Source: Rhodococcus sp. 14-2470-1b
GTDB lineage: Bacteria > Actinomycetota > Actinomycetes > Mycobacteriales > Mycobacteriaceae
Length of the DNA: 64,000 nucleotides
Direction of reading: 5' to 3'
Assembly (NCBI RefSeq): GCF_002259415.1
Contig: NZ_NPFY01000039.1
Span: forward strand, 1-64,000
The position numbers were made by a program, and so were the translations under genes. Shown here one piece after another: positions 8,855 through 19,190 of this stretch (the stretch's first letter is position 1; each line of letters begins with the position of its first letter). The notes under the pieces are model-generated. The model did no database searches. It was not told the origin of the DNA and worked only from the letters and a program-made list of their open reading frames with translations.

Positions 8855-9910
8855 TCACCGCGCTCCATCGACGTGCCACCTGGGCGGCCGTTGCTGTTGC
8901 TGGCTGTTGATTCGCTCGACCAGGTCGGCCCAGCCGGGGTTGAGTACGCGCGCCTCGTCCAGGGAGATGTCACCGCAGTCCCACCGTGTGAGCCGCATGT
9001 TGTAGCGCGTCCATATGGGGTCGACGCCCATGCAGATCATGGCGAGCATCGCACGGCGCAACTGGGACGGGTCTGTGGGCAGTGACTTGGTGTGATCCAG
9101 CTCGGCGATATGGTGCGGCGAACACGGTGTTACAGCCGAAATCATTGCGGCCAAACGCTTCTGTGAGAGAAACGGACCGCCACTACGTTTGCGCGTGTCT
9201 CGACGCATCATCTCGAAATAGTCGCCCCACGTGATAGTTGGGACGATCCCAGGCGACCGCCGGACTCGCGTCGTCGATGACGCGTCGTATCCTTCGGCCA
9301 TAGCTTCGGCATCGGCATCGGCATCGGCAGCAGCGAAGAACGCCTGGGTCTCGGCCCACTCCTTCTCCTCGTGGGCATAGATCCCAGGTTGCAAGGCCAG
9401 CTCATTGCTCAACTCGATCGGCGCCGCGATCGGGGCCTCGAAATGCGCCAGAGCCATCGCCAGCTCGTCGGCGGCGACCCCCACTACGTAACCAGTAATC
9501 GCAGCTAGGGCGCGAGCAAAGTGGGGGCCGTGAGCGAGATGCTTACGATGTCTGCTCGACCCACCGGTGCCAGCGACGACAAACACTGGCGCAGCGCAAT
9601 GGGCCACCTCGTGAAGCAAGACCCGTTTCCGCAACATCGAGGGATGCATCGAGATCTCCCACCGCTTCGGCGTGGGATAGCCCAGGGCGTGCGCATACGA
9701 CGCGATTAGTCCGAGGTCCTGGTCATCCCAACCGCCATCAACGACAGTGATTGGTGGTGTCGCGGCGAACTGCTCCACCCACCAATCGCTGGTCACCAGC
9801 TCGTCGACGACGAGCTGGCACGCCTCGATGCTGTCAAGCGGCTCGTCGTAGCCCACAGACTCCTCAGCCGAATACACACGCCAGTCGGACAACCCCTGCT
9901 CAAATGGCAC
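8855..9910 (-). CDS. Putative zinc metallohydrolase (HExxH)
   Basis: 351 residues. LLHEVAHCAAP is an HExxH site near residues 99-103, and AHGPHFARALA about 25 residues later gives a third His ligand, as in SprT-like and TIGR04338-type actinobacterial proteins. The N-terminal part (residues 1-150) is the peptidase-like domain. After a low-complexity Ala/Asp linker (ADADADAEAM, from GCATCG repeats near 9310) comes a C-terminal domain with FLSQKRLAAMISAVTPCSPH, which looks like a helical DNA-binding or XRE-like segment. Substrate unknown. It faces away from the ArsR pseudogene. Confidence 0.7.
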   Translation of the reverse strand: MPFEQGLSDWRVYSAEESVGYDEPLDSIEACQLVVDELVTSDWWVEQFAATPPITVVDGGWDDQDLGLIASYAHALGYPTPKRWEISMHPSMLRKRVLLHEVAHCAAPVFVVAGTGGSSRHRKHLAHGPHFARALAAITGYVVGVAADELAMALAHFEAPIAAPIELSNELALQPGIYAHEEKEWAETQAFFAAADADADAEAMAEGYDASSTTRVRRSPGIVPTITWGDYFEMMRRDTRKRSGGPFLSQKRLAAMISAVTPCSPHHIAELDHTKSLPTDPSQLRRAMLAMICMGVDPIWTRYNMRLTRWDCGDISLDEARVLNPGWADLVERINSQQQQRPPRWHVDGAR

Positions 9911-10098
9911 AACGCCAGGTTAACGCCGGACGGTCCTCCCCGCTCCGAGACCGCAGAACTTGCATACTTCTGACCTTCACGCTGGTCCGTCCCAACCCGC
10001 ACGAGTTCTCAGTTTCTGTCCGCAGGGCAGGAGCTCGCATCTTCCTGGGGTCGCCCAGCGTTCATCGGGCCACGCTGCCGCTCAAGGTCGCGCGGAGC

Positions 10099-10170
10099 TA
10101 TACGGCCAGTCTTGATATGCAGGGTTACCGGTAAGTGTCTGCATATGCTGTGCCGCAACAACTTTCGCGG
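10099..10170. repeat. Palindromic repeat, copy D
   Basis: One of the best copies: TATACGGCCAGTCTTGATAT, GCAGGGTTACCGGTAAGTGT, CTGCATATGCTGTGCCGCAA. Both the central TTACCGGTAA and the ATATGCAG/CTGCATAT arms are perfect, and the outer arms also pair. Confidence 0.9.
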
Positions 10171-10177
10171 CCTGAAC

Positions 10178-10606
10178 TCAGTGGTATCGCCACGTATCGA
10201 TCTTCATCGCTCCTGTGTCGGGGTCGACCTGAATGTAAGAGGCGTGCGTGAGGTCGATTCGGAGTTGAGCAGCATCGGGATAGTCCTGGTCGATGCGCCC
10301 GACGTATATCTCCGCTCTGCCGGAGATTTTCGCATCGACTGGCATCTCCTCCGCTCCCGCAGGAGCGAGTGTTGCTGCGTGTAGTGCAACGCGGGGGTCT
10401 CGCCGGATGTCAGCGAGTTTTCTTGATCCGTATAGCATCCCGAACTGGATTTCACCATCGAGAAAAGCGATTTCGATGCCACTGACACGTGGTGCACCGT
10501 CCGCATGGAGGGTGGCCAGCACATGGTCGCGCCCCTGCTCGAATCGCGACCGTATCAGGTCTGCCAGTCCTGGTCGCTCGCGCTCGAAGTCAGCCCAAGT
10601 CGCCAT
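10178..10606 (-). CDS. PNPOx-fold F420/flavin-dependent protein
   Basis: 142 residues. WADFERERPGLADLIRSRFE leads into HVLATLHADGAPRVSGIEIA, the split-barrel signature of PPOX-class F420-binding proteins common in Mycobacteriales. IQFGMLYGSRKLADIRRDPR is the conserved second segment with the Arg-rich cofactor contact. Such proteins reduce cofactors or xenobiotics. It stands alone, with the palindromic repeat directly after its stop codon. Confidence 0.88.
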   Translation of the reverse strand: MATWADFERERPGLADLIRSRFEQGRDHVLATLHADGAPRVSGIEIAFLDGEIQFGMLYGSRKLADIRRDPRVALHAATLAPAGAEEMPVDAKISGRAEIYVGRIDQDYPDAAQLRIDLTHASYIQVDPDTGAMKIDTWRYH

Positions 10607-10964
10607 GTGGTTGTCTCCTATGTTCGTCGTTGCGATGCCGGTTGGAGTCTCGATCGCCCTCTACTATCGGTGCCTACGTTTGAGGTCTTCGCTCAGGGCG
10701 ACACCGCAACTGGGCAAAAGCCAACGCTTTACGACCCTCGAACCGCACCACATGGTACGAAATATGCCAGAATCGGACAATGACGGCATGATGGCCCGAA
10801 GCTGGGGAGGTCTGGAAGCTGCGTTACGCAGTGAGCTTCTTATCGGCGAAGCGTAGAACGCCATCGCGCACGATCATCAGGGTCGGCCCCTCGGTCGTTG
10901 CTCACGGGTCTGGACCCCATGGCTGACGAGGCTCGGCGACGGTTCCGCCAACCAAGGCTGGCCA

Positions 10965-11426
10965 GTGGCGCTCTGTTATGGCACCGACGAGGTACGAAGC
11001 GGATGGAGGCGACCGTTGTCCCAGTACCCCGAGTTACTGCACACTGTCATCGACACGACCGATCCTCGCGCACTTGCCGAGTTCTACCGGCAACTCCTGG
11101 GATTGAGATACCGAGCAGGCGACGAGCCATCCGAAACCTCCGAATCCTGGCCGGGATGGTTGGTGCTCGTGGATGCGACCGACGTCCGAAAATTGGCATT
11201 CCAGCGCGTCGACACGTCGACGAGAACTACGTGGCCCGCGCACGACATCCCGATGCAGATGCACCTCGACTTCACCGTGCCCAACGTCGTGGAACTGCAA
11301 CGACAGCGACAACGGGCCGAGTCACTCGCTGCGCAGGTGATGTTCGATCGTACCGACGACGCGGAGGAGCCGCTCTACGTCTTCGCCGATCCATCAGGTC
11401 ACCCGTTCTGCATCTTCGTCGCGTGA
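10965..11426 (+). CDS. VOC/glyoxalase-fold protein
   Basis: Up to 153 residues; the fold starts at LLHTVIDTTDPRALAEFY, so a TTG at 11016 is as likely as the ATG at 10965. It has paired beta-alpha-beta-beta-beta modules: AEFYRQLLGLRYR, KLAFQRVD, MQMHLDFTVPN and the end LYVFADPSGHPFCIF, which is the typical glyoxalase/bleomycin-resistance tail. The family binds a metal and acts as dioxygenase, isomerase, glutathione transferase or drug binder. No partner gene indicates the role here. Confidence 0.85.
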   Translation: MALCYGTDEVRSGWRRPLSQYPELLHTVIDTTDPRALAEFYRQLLGLRYRAGDEPSETSESWPGWLVLVDATDVRKLAFQRVDTSTRTTWPAHDIPMQMHLDFTVPNVVELQRQRQRAESLAAQVMFDRTDDAEEPLYVFADPSGHPFCIFVA

Positions 11427-12117
11427 ATTCTCGGTCGCCGACAACATTCGGGGCAGAGGAGATGCGCTCGGCCGATCGATCATCACCAGTCCCAGAGTTT
11501 CTCCGAACCAAGGGCAAATCAGTCGACATTGCACGAAGCTCAAAAGCGTTCCGTGCGCCACCGGTGCGCATTCATCAAAACAGGGAGGCCGATGTTCACG
11601 CAGTTCGAAGCCTGGAATACGACCATCGGCGACATCAGAATGCATGGTCGGTCGGCCCGGATCGAGTCCTGCAGCGCGACGATGGCCTCGTTGATTTCGT
11701 GCTTTGCTGCATCGATGAAGCGGTCAACGTATGCCAGCACCGGTGGTCCGTTGTCTGGATCTGGAGACCTCCCATGCGGTCTCACGCCAGGGCCGATGCA
11801 ATACGACCACTTTTGATATGCAGGGTTACCGGTAAGCCTCTGCATGTACTGTGTAGCAACATGTTTCACCACCCGCTGCGGCTGGCGTGCCTATCGGACA
11901 GAGTTGTCCGAGGTCCAGCCTTCGCCCCGGGTCTGATTCCTCTTCGGAGTCGCTCGCAAGGGATACGTCGTCGACGGTGTGGATGTCCGTATGCCTTGCG
12001 CGTCACCCCGATGCCGCTGTAGAGATCGTGTTCGACGCCTACCAACGCACTACTGGCCAGTGGCCGTTCTGGATGACGTAACAAGCCCCGACTGCGTCGT
12101 TGCACACCGGGTCACTT
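11427..12117. other. Region without a confident gene (contains repeat copy E)
   Basis: About 690 bp. A minus-strand frame of 110 codons (11540-11872) starts inside the palindromic repeat and reads AYVDRFIDAAKHEINEAIV, which looks protein-like but has no clear start and no family I recognise; it may be a gene fragment. No RNA gene or transposase is visible. Confidence 0.4.
11800..11870. repeat. Palindromic repeat, copy E
   Basis: CAATACGACCACTTTTGATA, TGCAGGGTTACCGGTAAGCC, TCTGCATGTACTGTGTAGCA. The central TTACCGGTAA is perfect, and the right arm carries one change (CTGCATGT). Confidence 0.85.
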
Positions 12118-15100
12118 CTACGCATTCGCTGCGTCGGGCGGGGACGTTGTGAGGCAGTTGGCTCCGAACAGGGCTTTGAGATCGCCGAATAGGGCTGGTG
12201 TCTTGTGTACCCGAAACATCGGATCGGTTGCCCACCGTGTCGTCGTCGCGCCGGTCAGAGCGATGTGGACGTCGGTGCTCCCAGGATGGCGTTGCAGAGT
12301 TTCACGGAGGGCTTCGATGTTCTGTCGTGTACAGGAGTGCACCGCGAGGGTGAGGGTCATCGGGGAGAGCGATGGGTCGGCACTCCCCAGCTCAGGCACG
12401 CAGATGTCGACTGCGACGACTGACGTTCTACCTTCGCGAGTACTGACGTTTGCGGTAACAAGCAAGACGGAATCCTCGGTTAGCGCATGTTGTAAGCCGG
12501 CGTAAGTCGTCGAGAACACCAGTATCTCGGTGGCAGCGTCGAGATCAGCGATCTCGACGATGGCCCACGGCTCACCTTTCTTGTTCACACGACGGTCGAC
12601 AGCTGCGACGATGCCACCAATCTTGATCCTCTGGCCGTGACGCACCTTTCCTGCATGCACAGCCGCGATGGAAGTGTCCGTCATCGATCTGAGCGAAGTG
12701 GCGATGCCGTCGAGGGGGTGACCGGACACGTAGAGTCCCAGCATCTCTCGTTCGAGTGCAAGCTTGTGCTTGGATTCCCACTCCTCGTCCGGCACCCGAA
12801 CGTTGAACACTGCTGAGATGGACTCGTCGGCATCCTCGCCGCCGAACAGATCGAACTGACCGATCGCCTCTGCTTTCTTGGTGCCCATCACCGCGTCGAT
12901 CGCGTCGGCGTGGATGAGCATCAATCCCTTGCGGGGATGGTCGAAAGAGTCGAAAGCGCCTGCCTTGATGAGGGATTCGGTGACCTTCTTACTGCAGGCA
13001 GTGGCGTCGATCTTGTTGAGGTAGTCCGAGAAGTCGGCGTACTTGCTCTTCTGCTCGCGTGCCCTGATGATCGACGCCACCACGTTGGTTCCTACGTTGC
13101 GCACCGCACCGAGGCCGAAGCGGATGTCTTTGCCCACCGAGGCGAAGTCGATGCGGGAGGCGTTGACGTCGGGAGGCAGCACGACGATGCCTCTGGTGCG
13201 GCAGTCCGCTAGGTAGACGGCGATTTTGTCCTTGTCATCGCCGACCGAGGTGAGTAGGCCCGCCATGTACTCGGCCGGGTAGTTGGCTTTCAGGTAGGCG
13301 GTCCAGTACATGACCAGGCTGTAGCCGGCGGCATGTGATTTGTTGTAGGCGTAGCCTGCGAACGGTAGAACGGCCTCCCACAAGGCGGTGACAGCATCGT
13401 CGCTGTATCCGTTGCTGCGCATGCCGTTTCGGAAGTTCTCGAACTCGGCGGCGAGCACTTCGGGCTTCTTCTTACCCATCGCTCGCCGGAGAAGGTCGGC
13501 CTGACCGAGGGTGTAGCCGGCCACCTTCTGCGCGAGCTGCATGATCTGCTCCTGATAGACGATCAGCGCATATGTCTCGCCCAATATTTCGCGGAGTGGT
13601 ACCTCGAGCTCCGGATGGATCGGGGTTACTGCCTCGCGGCCGTTCTTGCGGTCCGCGTACGCCCAGTGCGCTCCGACCCCCATCGGACCTGGTCGATACA
13701 GTGCGTTCGATGCAATGAGGTCGTTGAACTCGGTCGGTGCCATGCGAAGCAGAAGCTCCCGCATACCAGCCGAATCCATCTGGAAGACACCGAGGTTGTC
13801 TCCTCTGGCGAGCATCTCGTAGGTAGCCGCGTCGTCCAGTGCAAGGGTGTCGAGGTCGAGGTCGATTCCGCGGTTCGCCTTGATGTTGTCGATGGCGTCG
13901 CCGATGACGGTGAGGTTTCGCAGGCCGAGGAAGTCCATCTTCAGCAGGCCGATGGCCTCGCACAACGGGTAGTCCCAGCCTGTGATGATCGCGCCGTCCT
14001 GGGCGCGCTTCCACACCGGGATGGCGTCGGTGAGCGGCTCCGAGGACATGATGACCGCGCAGGCGTGCACGCCTGCGTTGCGGATCAGGCCTTCGAGGCC
14101 CTTGGCCGTCTTGTAGATCGTCGCGACGTCGGGGTTGGAATCGATGAGCGCACGGACTTCGACGGCCTCCTTGTAGCGCTCGTGCGACGGATCGGTGATG
14201 CCCGCTACCGAGATGTCCTTGGCCATGATGGGCGGCGGCAACGCCTTGGTGATCTGATCGGCGATGCCGAAGCCCAGCTGACCGAACTGCACCCTCGCAG
14301 AGTCCTTGATGGCCGCCTTGGTCTTGATGGTGCCGAAGGTGATGACCTGAGCAACGCGATCGCTGCCCCACTTCTCGGTGGCATAGCGGACCATTTCACC
14401 GCGGCGGCGATCGTCGAAGTCGATATCGATATCGGGCATCGACACGCGCTCGGGGTTGAGGAATCGCTCGAACAGCAGACCGTGTGGCAGTGGATCGATG
14501 TTGGTGATGCCCATGGCGTAGGCAACCAGGGATCCGGCGGCGGAGCCTCGTCCGGGCCCGACGCGGATGCCGACGGCTTTCGCATGGTTGATCAGGTCGC
14601 CGACCACGAGGAAGTAGGCCGGGAAGCCCATCTCCAGGATGACCTTGATCTCGTACTCGGCCCGCGCGAGGTAGTCCTCGGCCGGGCCGTCGGGGAACCG
14701 ACGCTCGAGCCCGGTCATGACCTCGTGGCGCAGCCACGTTCCCTGAGTGTGGCCCTCGGGAACCGGGAAGATGGGCATCCGGTCGCGGTGTGCCCACACC
14801 TCGTCGTAGGGCTGGACTCGCTCGGCGATGAGTAGCGTGCTGTCGCAGGCACCGGGCACCTGGTCGTCCCACAGTGCGCGCATCTCGGCGGCCGATTTGA
14901 GGTAGTAGCCGTCGCCGTCGAACTTGAAGCGCGTGGGATCGCTGAGCGTCTTACCGGTCTGGATGCACAGCAGAGCCTCGTGGTTCTCGGCGGCGTCCTT
15001 GGTGACGTAGTGGCAGTCGTTGGTAGCGAGCGGCGGGATGGAGAGCTTCTTGCCGATGTCGAGCAGGCCCTCTCGGACTCGCCGCTCGATGGACAGACCG

Positions 15101-15687
15101 TGATCCATCAGTTCCAGGAAGAAGTTGTCCGGTCCCCAGATCTCCTGCCACTTGGCCGCAGCTTCGAGCGCCTCACGCTCCTGGCCGAGCCGGAGCCGAG
15201 TCTGTACCTCGCCGGACGGGCAGCCGGTGGTGGCGATGATGCCTTCCGCATGCGAGGCAATGATCTCCTCGTCCATGCGCGCCCATTTGCCGAGCTGACC
15301 CTCGATCGACGCGAGTGACGACAACTTGAACAGGTTGCGGACGCCGGTGGCGTTCTCGGCGACCATCGTCATGTGCGTGTACGCACCACTACCGGAGACG
15401 TCGTCGGACTTCTGGCTCCGATCGCCCCACAGCACGCGCTTCTTGTTGAACCGAGACTCCGGGGCGATGTAGGCCTCGATACCGATGATCGGCTTGATGC
15501 CGGCCTTCTTGGCCTCGTTGTAGAACTCGCTGGCTCCGTACATGTTGCCGTGGTCGGTCATCCCGACCGCCGTCATCTCCAACCGCGCCGCCTCGGCGAA
15601 CATGGCCCCGATCTTGGCGGCACCGTCGAGCATCGAATATTCGGTGTGGTTGTGCAGATGAACGAACGACATCCGACTCATGGTCAC
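12118..15687 (-). CDS. dnaE: DNA polymerase III alpha subunit, DnaE1 type
   Basis: 1189 residues, full length for the family; an ATG at 15678 ([16 protein letters not shown]) is the likely start. The PHP domain opens with [14 protein letters not shown] and continues with [14 protein letters not shown]. The palm carries [14 protein letters not shown] and [12 protein letters not shown], whose acidic residues bind catalytic metals, and [17 protein letters not shown] is the conserved tau/beta-binding approach region. An OB domain ([16 protein letters not shown]) and C-terminal tail are present, so the protein looks active. It replicates DNA as the core polymerase. The setting is unusual: single accessory genes on both sides rather than the usual core neighbours. 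Confidence 0.97.
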   Translation of the reverse strand: MTMSRMSFVHLHNHTEYSMLDGAAKIGAMFAEAARLEMTAVGMTDHGNMYGASEFYNEAKKAGIKPIIGIEAYIAPESRFNKKRVLWGDRSQKSDDVSGSGAYTHMTMVAENATGVRNLFKLSSLASIEGQLGKWARMDEEIIASHAEGIIATTGCPSGEVQTRLRLGQEREALEAAAKWQEIWGPDNFFLELMDHGLSIERRVREGLLDIGKKLSIPPLATNDCHYVTKDAAENHEALLCIQTGKTLSDPTRFKFDGDGYYLKSAAEMRALWDDQVPGACDSTLLIAERVQPYDEVWAHRDRMPIFPVPEGHTQGTWLRHEVMTGLERRFPDGPAEDYLARAEYEIKVILEMGFPAYFLVVGDLINHAKAVGIRVGPGRGSAAGSLVAYAMGITNIDPLPHGLLFERFLNPERVSMPDIDIDFDDRRRGEMVRYATEKWGSDRVAQVITFGTIKTKAAIKDSARVQFGQLGFGIADQITKALPPPIMAKDISVAGITDPSHERYKEAVEVRALIDSNPDVATIYKTAKGLEGLIRNAGVHACAVIMSSEPLTDAIPVWKRAQDGAIITGWDYPLCEAIGLLKMDFLGLRNLTVIGDAIDNIKANRGIDLDLDTLALDDAATYEMLARGDNLGVFQMDSAGMRELLLRMAPTEFNDLIASNALYRPGPMGVGAHWAYADRKNGREAVTPIHPELEVPLREILGETYALIVYQEQIMQLAQKVAGYTLGQADLLRRAMGKKKPEVLAAEFENFRNGMRSNGYSDDAVTALWEAVLPFAGYAYNKSHAAGYSLVMYWTAYLKANYPAEYMAGLLTSVGDDKDKIAVYLADCRTRGIVVLPPDVNASRIDFASVGKDIRFGLGAVRNVGTNVVASIIRAREQKSKYADFSDYLNKIDATACSKKVTESLIKAGAFDSFDHPRKGLMLIHADAIDAVMGTKKAEAIGQFDLFGGEDADESISAVFNVRVPDEEWESKHKLALEREMLGLYVSGHPLDGIATSLRSMTDTSIAAVHAGKVRHGQRIKIGGIVAAVDRRVNKKGEPWAIVEIADLDAATEILVFSTTYAGLQHALTEDSVLLVTANVSTREGRTSVVAVDICVPELGSADPSLSPMTLTLAVHSCTRQNIEALRETLQRHPGSTDVHIALTGATTTRWATDPMFRVHKTPALFGDLKALFGANCLTTSPPDAANA

Positions 15688-15800
15688 CCCGATCGGTGAT
15701 AGAACGCCTACTGGCTGTTGGGATCACTTCATCCCTGGCAGACATATCACCAGTTAGGGTCACAGGAGTCGAACAATCGACATGCGTGTGAAGACAACTG

Positions 15801-16775
15801 TTGGATGTAAGGCAGGTGGCGACGTTGGACCTGGATCTGTCCGCGATACGCGCGATGGTCGCTATTGCCGATGAGGGTCAGTTCAGTCTGGCTGCGTCGA
15901 TGTTGGGTGTAAGTCAGCAGGCGGTGTCCAAGCGAATCGCCAAACTCGAGGGTCAACTTGGCACTCGTCTGTTCGATCGAAAAACCGGCAGCGTGGCGTT
16001 GACCGATTACGGTGCCCGCTTTCTGCCGCACGCGCGCACAGTCCTCACATCTGCCGACACTGCAATCGCTGCGGTGCGAGAACTGCAGGTACTCCGTGTC
16101 GCGGTGCACGGCGCACAGATCGCCGACGCGAACCTGATGAGGTTCTACCTGGACAGACACCCGGACGCCGAGATCGAACTCATCATGATGGGACCATCGA
16201 GAACATCACGAGACGCGTTGGTCGATGGTCGAGTGGATGTTGCATTTGCACGCTATAACTGGAGTGCTCATGATCTTCCGGCCCATCTCAAAGCTGCGCC
16301 GGCATACCTCGACGCTCTGCATCTATTGGTCAGCAGTGGCCACCCGCTCGCAGGACGTGACCACATCAACTTCGACGACCTCGACGGACTTACCGCATGG
16401 GTACCCGGAGCAGGATTTCACTCTGAAGTGGGCGACTTCTATCGTCAGCTCAGCGACAGCTGCGGCATCACAATCAACTCCGACCGGCACCCCGGCGGCG
16501 TGGGTTTCACCAACATTCTCGACCGCATCGCGAACTCCGGCACGTTGGTCACTTTCGGCGGTGACGGAACCACAACGCCGTGGCATCCCAATATTCGTCG
16601 AGTACCCATCGTGAACCCGACGCCCGCCTACCCCATGGCTTTGCTGTGGAGGGAAACAACGAGTTCCCATCCTGCACTCAACTCGTTGACTGACTTCGTT
16701 GCCGACAGCTACCGCGGCAACGAAACCAGCTCCCTATGGCTGCCAGCGCCAGATCGCGCATTGTTCCGAAAATGA
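15801..16775 (+). CDS. LysR-family transcriptional regulator
   Basis: 324 residues. The N-terminal helix-turn-helix reads DLSAIRAMVAIADEGQFSLA, then LGVSQQAVSKRIAKLEGQLG and TRLFDRKTGSVALTDYGARF, the canonical LysR head. The effector-binding domain (about 95-300) includes VDVAFARYNWSAHDLP and TLVTFGGDG. It is transcribed divergently from dnaE with 113 bp between the starts. LysR proteins often regulate the divergent neighbour, but control of a polymerase gene would be unusual, so the target is unknown. Confidence 0.93.
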   Translation: MDVRQVATLDLDLSAIRAMVAIADEGQFSLAASMLGVSQQAVSKRIAKLEGQLGTRLFDRKTGSVALTDYGARFLPHARTVLTSADTAIAAVRELQVLRVAVHGAQIADANLMRFYLDRHPDAEIELIMMGPSRTSRDALVDGRVDVAFARYNWSAHDLPAHLKAAPAYLDALHLLVSSGHPLAGRDHINFDDLDGLTAWVPGAGFHSEVGDFYRQLSDSCGITINSDRHPGGVGFTNILDRIANSGTLVTFGGDGTTTPWHPNIRRVPIVNPTPAYPMALLWRETTSSHPALNSLTDFVADSYRGNETSSLWLPAPDRALFRK

Positions 16776-16936
16776 ACGCTGCACCTAGCACGTGCGCACT
16801 CCACTCAAAAGGCTCGCCGGAAGCCGTCGCACCACAACGCTCCTTAAGAACAGCTATCGCGGCCGTCAAGGCGCGTTACGAACAGAGGCAATGGAACCCC
16901 GGGTGCAGAGCAGATGGCGGATTTGCATCCAGCTAG

Positions 16937-16976
16937 TAATACGACCAGTCTTGATATGCAGGGTTACCAGTACAAG
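16937..16976. repeat. Palindromic repeat, copy F (partial)
   Basis: Left half: TAATACGACCAGTCTTGATA, TGCAGGGTTACCAGTACAAG; the right arm is lost. It lies between the LysR gene and the DUF6461-like gene. Confidence 0.8.
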
Positions 16977-17039
16977 CCGGAAGCGGCTGCTAGACAACGA
17001 TTTAGAGCGGCGGAGTGAGTCCTGGCGAGTCCGGGTTGA

Positions 17040-17831
17040 TTACGCTTCGGGAATCGGGACGTGGATGCTGAGATAAGTGGACTGGCGCAGCAAGTCGAGT
17101 GTGATCGGGATTCCGGTGAGGGCTTCAGCGAGGGCGAACGCTGCTCGATCGTGTGGGAGGTCGAGCCAGCTGTCGTCTCCATTGGCCCAGTCGTCGGGGT
17201 CGAGGGCGAAGCCGCCGATGGACTGCATCAGAGGAACCAGCACGTCGGGATGGGTACCACCGCGCCCGCTCGGCTGGAACGGTTCGAAGTCCGTTGCGAC
17301 CTCGCCATTGACGTACCAGTGAAAGTTCGTGACGCCATGGCCACCCCGGTAGTGACTCACTGCTGTCCGGCCGGCCGAGACCGGCCCCATGACCGGAGGG
17401 CTGACGCCGACATAGCCGTTGGGTTCGAACATGACCACACCGTTCTCAACCTCGAGGAGACCAACGCCGCCGGAGGCGTTGAAGATGTCCAGACCGCGGT
17501 CTTCGAGGGTCGGGTAGTCGCACTCGCCCACGATCGTGGGTGAGACGGGTAGCAGCTCGACGAGCTCGGCGATGGTGAGTTGCGGCATCAGGGTCAGGCA
17601 GTACGCAGAGAACATGTAGCCGTTGGCTTCACTGTCGTCGACCCAATCGAACGCGTGTAGATCCGGCGCGCCTCCCCGCAGGTGGTCGACGATGGACTGT
17701 GGGCCGGCGATCTCGGCACTGGGCTCGTGCGCGGATCCGGGTGGGTGCTGTGAGCTCACCGCGACGACGCTACGGCCAACGTCGAGACCTGGGAAGCAGC
17801 AACGTCCCGGCGCAGCGTGGCAGACGGACAC
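17040..17831 (-). CDS. DUF6461-like protein
   Basis: Up to 263 residues; the N-terminal 50 are low-confidence and the conserved part starts near GPQSIVDHLRGGAP. YMFSAYCLTLMPQLTIAEL is the opening of DUF6461 (consensus like YCLTFVRGLT), followed by GVGLLEVENGVVMFEPNGYV and WYVNGEVATDFEPFQPSGR (compare DFDPL..PsrR in the family). It ends with LTGIPITLDLLRQSTY, shared with the 1789-2364 product. Soluble, function unknown; proteins of this type often occur as scattered single genes in actinobacteria. Confidence 0.8.
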   Translation of the reverse strand: MSVCHAAPGRCCFPGLDVGRSVVAVSSQHPPGSAHEPSAEIAGPQSIVDHLRGGAPDLHAFDWVDDSEANGYMFSAYCLTLMPQLTIAELVELLPVSPTIVGECDYPTLEDRGLDIFNASGGVGLLEVENGVVMFEPNGYVGVSPPVMGPVSAGRTAVSHYRGGHGVTNFHWYVNGEVATDFEPFQPSGRGGTHPDVLVPLMQSIGGFALDPDDWANGDDSWLDLPHDRAAFALAEALTGIPITLDLLRQSTYLSIHVPIPEA

Positions 17832-17926
17832 CGATCGGCGAACGGCTTGGATGCACAGCGAGCCTCAACCAGTCGCCCGACTATGCGGAGGCTACGGCTA
17901 GCTGAGCCGGTGACTAGCTTGCATTT

Positions 17927-18628
17927 ATGCAACGACCTGGTCTGGATCCTCAACAAGCACGAGCGTTCATATACGAAACGAACGCCACCCGGAATACCCT
18001 CGCTTGCGCACTGCGCCTGCTGTCGACCGATGCCCTGACCGAAAACACCCGTGACCCCATCATGGTGCTCCTGTCTGCGGGCCTCGAGCGTTTACACAAG
18101 CTCACGTTGGGAGTGATTGCGATCGATGACACGGGCCACTGGGGTAACAGCAAGTCCCACGGCCACCGGGTGGAGGAAATGCACCATCGCCTGCTGGCCG
18201 ACATCGACCGTCGCGCGGCGGACCGCCCCCACGTCAAAGCGCTCGTAAAAGCGACGCGCTCGGATCTTGTCTTACCCGCGATAATCAACTGTGCGGACAG
18301 CTTCGCCCGGGAAGGTCGTTACTCCTACCTCGACGCCCTCGCAACCACCCAAACCCGCGCTACGAATCCCGAGACCGCCTGGCGGGCTATCGAAGACGCG
18401 GCCTCCATGTATCGCGACGCTGCTGAACAACAGATACAGGCCGGACAGGCGCCGTCCGACAACCAGAAGTGGAGTGCTGCCAGAATGACTCGGAACGTGG
18501 CGATCACCAGGAGTGTGACCACATTATGGGATCTCGTTGCAGCCGGAGGCGAGGACGGTCTCTACGGCGAACTCGGCCGAATTCTTAGCAGTGAGATCAA
18601 CCGCCGCAACGTTGGCCGCCAGGTGTAA
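17927..18628 (+). CDS. Hypothetical helical protein
   Basis: 233 residues, almost entirely alpha-helical, without signal peptide or membrane helix. Segments such as LLSAGLERLHKLTLGVIAID and GHRVEEMHHRLLADIDRRAA resemble the HEPN-like or AbiV-type helical architecture, but no R-x4-6-H catalytic motif is clear enough to assign it. It starts with ATG at 17927, divergent from the DUF6461-like gene. Confidence 0.7.
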   Translation: MQRPGLDPQQARAFIYETNATRNTLACALRLLSTDALTENTRDPIMVLLSAGLERLHKLTLGVIAIDDTGHWGNSKSHGHRVEEMHHRLLADIDRRAADRPHVKALVKATRSDLVLPAIINCADSFAREGRYSYLDALATTQTRATNPETAWRAIEDAASMYRDAAEQQIQAGQAPSDNQKWSAARMTRNVAITRSVTTLWDLVAAGGEDGLYGELGRILSSEINRRNVGRQV

Positions 18629-18639
18629 CCTGACGCTTT

Positions 18640-19105
18640 GCCCGCGCCCACTGGTCCGCAAACTGCGTCATGAACCGATCGTAGCGGCGGAGCAGATCAC
18701 CCCTGGAGTCATCCTGGGGGCGTTATTCATCCGAGATTTCGAAGCGTTCCCTCAATGTTGCGATGAACTCTTCATATCCGTCCATACCGAATGTGTCCAG
18801 GGCCCACATGTAGGTTTCCAGAGCGCGATGCAACGCATCCGTAGGGGACGGACTTGTAGAACCCGGCGAGCGTCTTGACGGCCTCGTATTATTGTAGCGA
18901 CTCGCGCCTGGACGGTACGCCGGGAACGATCCGTTTCGGGATGGTCGGATCCCACTTCACACGTTCGGCCAGATCGAAGTAGTCCTCGTCGAGTTGGCGC
19001 TGCGTAATCGCCCGATCCGCCCACTCGGGAATGGGTTTTCTTGTGCTGTGCAGGTTCTCGAACTAACCGTGATCCTGGGCTGCCTGGATCTGGGTTTCGA
19101 CCCAA
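18640..19105 (-). pseudogene. Degraded duplicate of the 61.6-62.0 kb gene pair
   Basis: The stretch matches 61630-62020 closely by eye: the start of an SMI1-like gene (CACTGGTCCGCAAACTGCGT against CACTGGTCCACAAGGTGCGT) followed by the 3' part of the two-domain gene (encoding ETYMWALDTFGMDGYEEFIA). An inserted base (GCAACGCATCCGTAGG against GCAACGAGTCGTAGG), further changes such as TATTATTGTAGC and loss of the upstream part prevent a full product. It is joined directly to a remnant of the SnoaL-like gene near 19.13 kb. Confidence 0.85.
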
Positions 19106-19190
19106 GACTCGAGGGAAACGTTCGCCGAGGGAGACATAGGCGGCTTGTTCTGCGGTTGCGGCTCGTCGAATCTTGTTCTATAGCAGGTGG

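Noticed and set aside
13615-14835. A 406-codon plus-strand frame inside dnaE.
   Set aside because: It is antisense to the palm domain of the polymerase; the translation ([11 protein letters not shown]-like) is typical of antisense frames.
2501-17000. The palindromic repeats as integron attC sites.
   Set aside because: They form imperfect hairpins after single genes, but I find no GTTRRRY / RYYYAAC pair at their ends and no integron integrase in the window.
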